Origin: Acidobacteriota bacterium
GTDB lineage: Bacteria > Acidobacteriota > UBA4820 > DSQY01
Reading direction: 5' to 3'
Assembly (NCBI GenBank): GCA_021814085.1
Contig: JAKAJA010000095.1
Span: 1-6,949, forward strand
Length of the DNA: 6,949 nt
Shown here: positions 5,686-6,949 of the stretch, piece after piece
Numbering within the stretch: the first letter of the stretch is position 1
How the letters are laid out: every line of letters begins with the position of its first letter
Translations under genes and position numbers: made by a program
The notes under the pieces: model-generated
What the model was told of the DNA's origin: nothing
The model's input: the letters and a program-made list of their open reading frames with translations, nothing else
Database searches by the model: none

Positions 5686-6758
5686 GCCTCGCGACCCGCA
5701 TGGGGCCGGTGAAGGTGCTCATGATCGGGCTGGGTGGGGTCGGTCAGCGGCACCTTCGAAATCTGAAATCTCTGCTGGGAGATCGGCTTTCTCCCATGGC
5801 CTACCGCGTCCGGCGCCGCTTCACAGTGGTCACGGATCAGCTCACACTGGAAGAGAATCGCAACATCGAGCTGGAGTTCGGCATCCGAGTCTTCACCGAT
5901 CTCTCCGAAGCGCTGGCCGAGGGCCCCGAGATCGCTTTCATCTGCAACCCGACGAGCCTCCATCTAGACGCCGCCATCGCGGCCGCCAAAGCCGGTTGTC
6001 ACCTCTTTGTGGAGAAACCGCTCAGCCACTCACTGAGAGGGGTCTCTACGCTGTCGCGGGTGGCCAAGAGCAAGCGGCTCGTCATCGCCGTAGGTTACCA
6101 GATGCGATTTCATCCCGTGGTGCGAAGAATCAGGACGTTGCTTGATCAGCGAGCTATCGGACGAATTGCCTCAGCCGAACTTGAAATCGGAGAGTACCTG
6201 CCGGGCTGGCACCCGTACGAGGACTACCGCCAGATGTATGCTTCGAGGAGAGATCTGGGTGGTGGAGTAGTCCTTTCGCAGATCCACGAACTCGACTACC
6301 TCTACTGGTTCTGGGGAGTACCAAGCCGCGTGTTCGCCATGGGCGGGCAGCTCGGCGCCTTGGGGATCGATGTCGAAGATACGGCCAGCGTACTCATGGA
6401 GTACGAGCTGGAGGGTCGCCGGGTTCCTGTCCATCTTCACATGGACTATCTGCAGCGTCCCGCGTGCCGGACCTGCAAGATCGTCGGGGACGAGGGGATG
6501 ATTGTCGCGGACTTGAGAAGTCTCAGCGTGAATCTGTTCGACCGAAACGGAGCTCTCGTCGAAGCCAATTCGTTCCAGGGTCTTGAACGCAACCAGCTTT
6601 TTGAGGACGAGGTGCGGGAATTTCTCGAATGTGTCGGCGGTCAAGGCGCTCCCTCAGTTGGACTTGAGGACGCTCGACAGAGCCTCCGCATGGCTCTGCT
6701 CATCAGGAAGTCGATGGATATTGGACGGGTCTTGCGCTTTCCTGGATTAAGACCATGA
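5682..6758 (+). CDS. Gfo/Idh/MocA family NAD(P)-dependent oxidoreductase
   Basis: The 358-residue protein has an N-terminal Rossmann domain with GLGGVGQRH at 16-24, CNPTSLH at 88-94 and the family hallmark EKP at 111-113, where K112 is catalytic. GYQMRFHP at 138-145 leads into the C-terminal alpha/beta substrate domain. The glycine-rich segment DLGGGVVLSQIHELDYL (191-207) holds H202. Segments such as IDVEDTASVLMEY and HMDYLQRPACRTCKIVG resemble oxidoreductases that I recall beside NeuB-type and CMP-sugar genes. The usual catalytic aspartate in GGGxxxD is S199 here. The reaction should be NAD(P)-linked oxidation or reduction of a sugar hydroxyl or ketone; the substrate is unknown. GTG 5682 overlaps the TIM-barrel stop and has GGAGG upstream; the stop overlaps the next ATG. 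The operon position implies it acts in the same tailoring route as its neighbours. Confidence 0.9.
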   Translation: MSLATRMGPVKVLMIGLGGVGQRHLRNLKSLLGDRLSPMAYRVRRRFTVVTDQLTLEENRNIELEFGIRVFTDLSEALAEGPEIAFICNPTSLHLDAAIAAAKAGCHLFVEKPLSHSLRGVSTLSRVAKSKRLVIAVGYQMRFHPVVRRIRTLLDQRAIGRIASAELEIGEYLPGWHPYEDYRQMYASRRDLGGGVVLSQIHELDYLYWFWGVPSRVFAMGGQLGALGIDVEDTASVLMEYELEGRRVPVHLHMDYLQRPACRTCKIVGDEGMIVADLRSLSVNLFDRNGALVEANSFQGLERNQLFEDEVREFLECVGGQGAPSVGLEDARQSLRMALLIRKSMDIGRVLRFPGLRP

Positions 6759-6949
6759 AGGCCAAGGCTGAGCGGCTATTCTCTCTTAGGAATCGGGTGG
6801 TGGTCGTCACCGGGGGAACCGGTCTGCTAGGACTCCAACACGCGGAGGCCATCGCGGAGGCCGATGGGATCCCCGTTCTGGTGGATATTCGTCCGATCCG
6901 GGCACAACTGGGCGAACAGGAATGGATCAGACGATTTGGTGAGGATGCC
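6755..6949 (+). CDS. Short-chain dehydrogenase/reductase (PtmA-like), N-terminal part
   Basis: The first 65 codons run off the window end without a stop. After FSLRNRVVVVTGG comes the dinucleotide-binding loop TGGTGLLG at 19-26, then QHAEAIAEA and a second strand ending in VLVDI with D44, which favours NAD(H). The start ATG overlaps the oxidoreductase stop as ATGA and has little Shine-Dalgarno sequence, so translation probably depends on coupling. The N-terminus resembles SDRs annotated as flagellin modification protein PtmA or 3-oxoacyl-ACP reductase in nonulosonate loci. The catalytic YxxxK lies beyond the window and cannot be checked. A sugar oxidation or reduction linked to the preceding genes is the likely role; exact function unknown. 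Confidence 0.87.
   Translation, partial: MKAKAERLFSLRNRVVVVTGGTGLLGLQHAEAIAEADGIPVLVDIRPIRAQLGEQEWIRRFGEDA

Overview
The window is a dense, one-directional block of sugar-precursor genes from a GC-rich bacterium (about 60% G+C by eye; 66% by hand count over the first 420 bases). All eight genes, six complete and one cut at each edge, lie on the + strand with almost no intergenic DNA. Gene content is that of an O-antigen/LPS or other surface-glycan biosynthesis locus. Frequent GTG starts, consensus Shine-Dalgarno sites and ATGA/GTGA stop-start overlaps fit a bacterial operon. The sequence alone does not allow me to name a phylum.

Layout: (1) 2-535, C-terminal part of RfbH, the PMP/[2Fe-2S] CDP-4-keto-6-deoxyglucose 3-dehydrase that makes CDP-4-keto-3,6-dideoxyglucose. 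(2) 532-1614, an extended SDR (NAD-dependent epimerase/dehydratase family) that probably acts on a nucleotide sugar such as the RfbH product. (3) 1643-2506, a sialic-acid-synthase (NeuB) family enzyme that lacks the C-terminal SAF domain. (4) 2503-2991, a KdsC-type C0 HAD phosphatase with residues reminiscent of KDN-9-phosphate phosphatase. (5) 2988-4790, a ThDP-dependent acetolactate-synthase-like enzyme of the kind found in sugar loci (YerE-like). (6) 4795-5685, a TIM-barrel sugar isomerase/epimerase family protein. (7) 5682-6758, a Gfo/Idh/MocA oxidoreductase. (8) 6755-6949, the start of a short-chain dehydrogenase resembling PtmA-type SDRs of ulosonate loci.

How they may work together (inference): genes 1-2 belong to a CDP-3,6-dideoxyhexose branch. 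Genes 3-4 look like a PEP-condensing synthase plus the phosphatase that removes the terminal phosphate from a 3-deoxy-ulosonate phosphate, as in KDN synthesis. Genes 5-8 would tailor one of these sugars. Two readings of the ThDP enzyme compete: a YerE-like two-carbon addition to the RfbH product, giving a branched sugar, or a role inside a non-standard ulosonic acid pathway with its close neighbours. No glycosyltransferase, transporter, polymerase, cytidylyltransferase, RNA gene, mobile element or CRISPR array is visible. No stretch of 300 bases or more lacks a gene; the largest gap is 28 bases.
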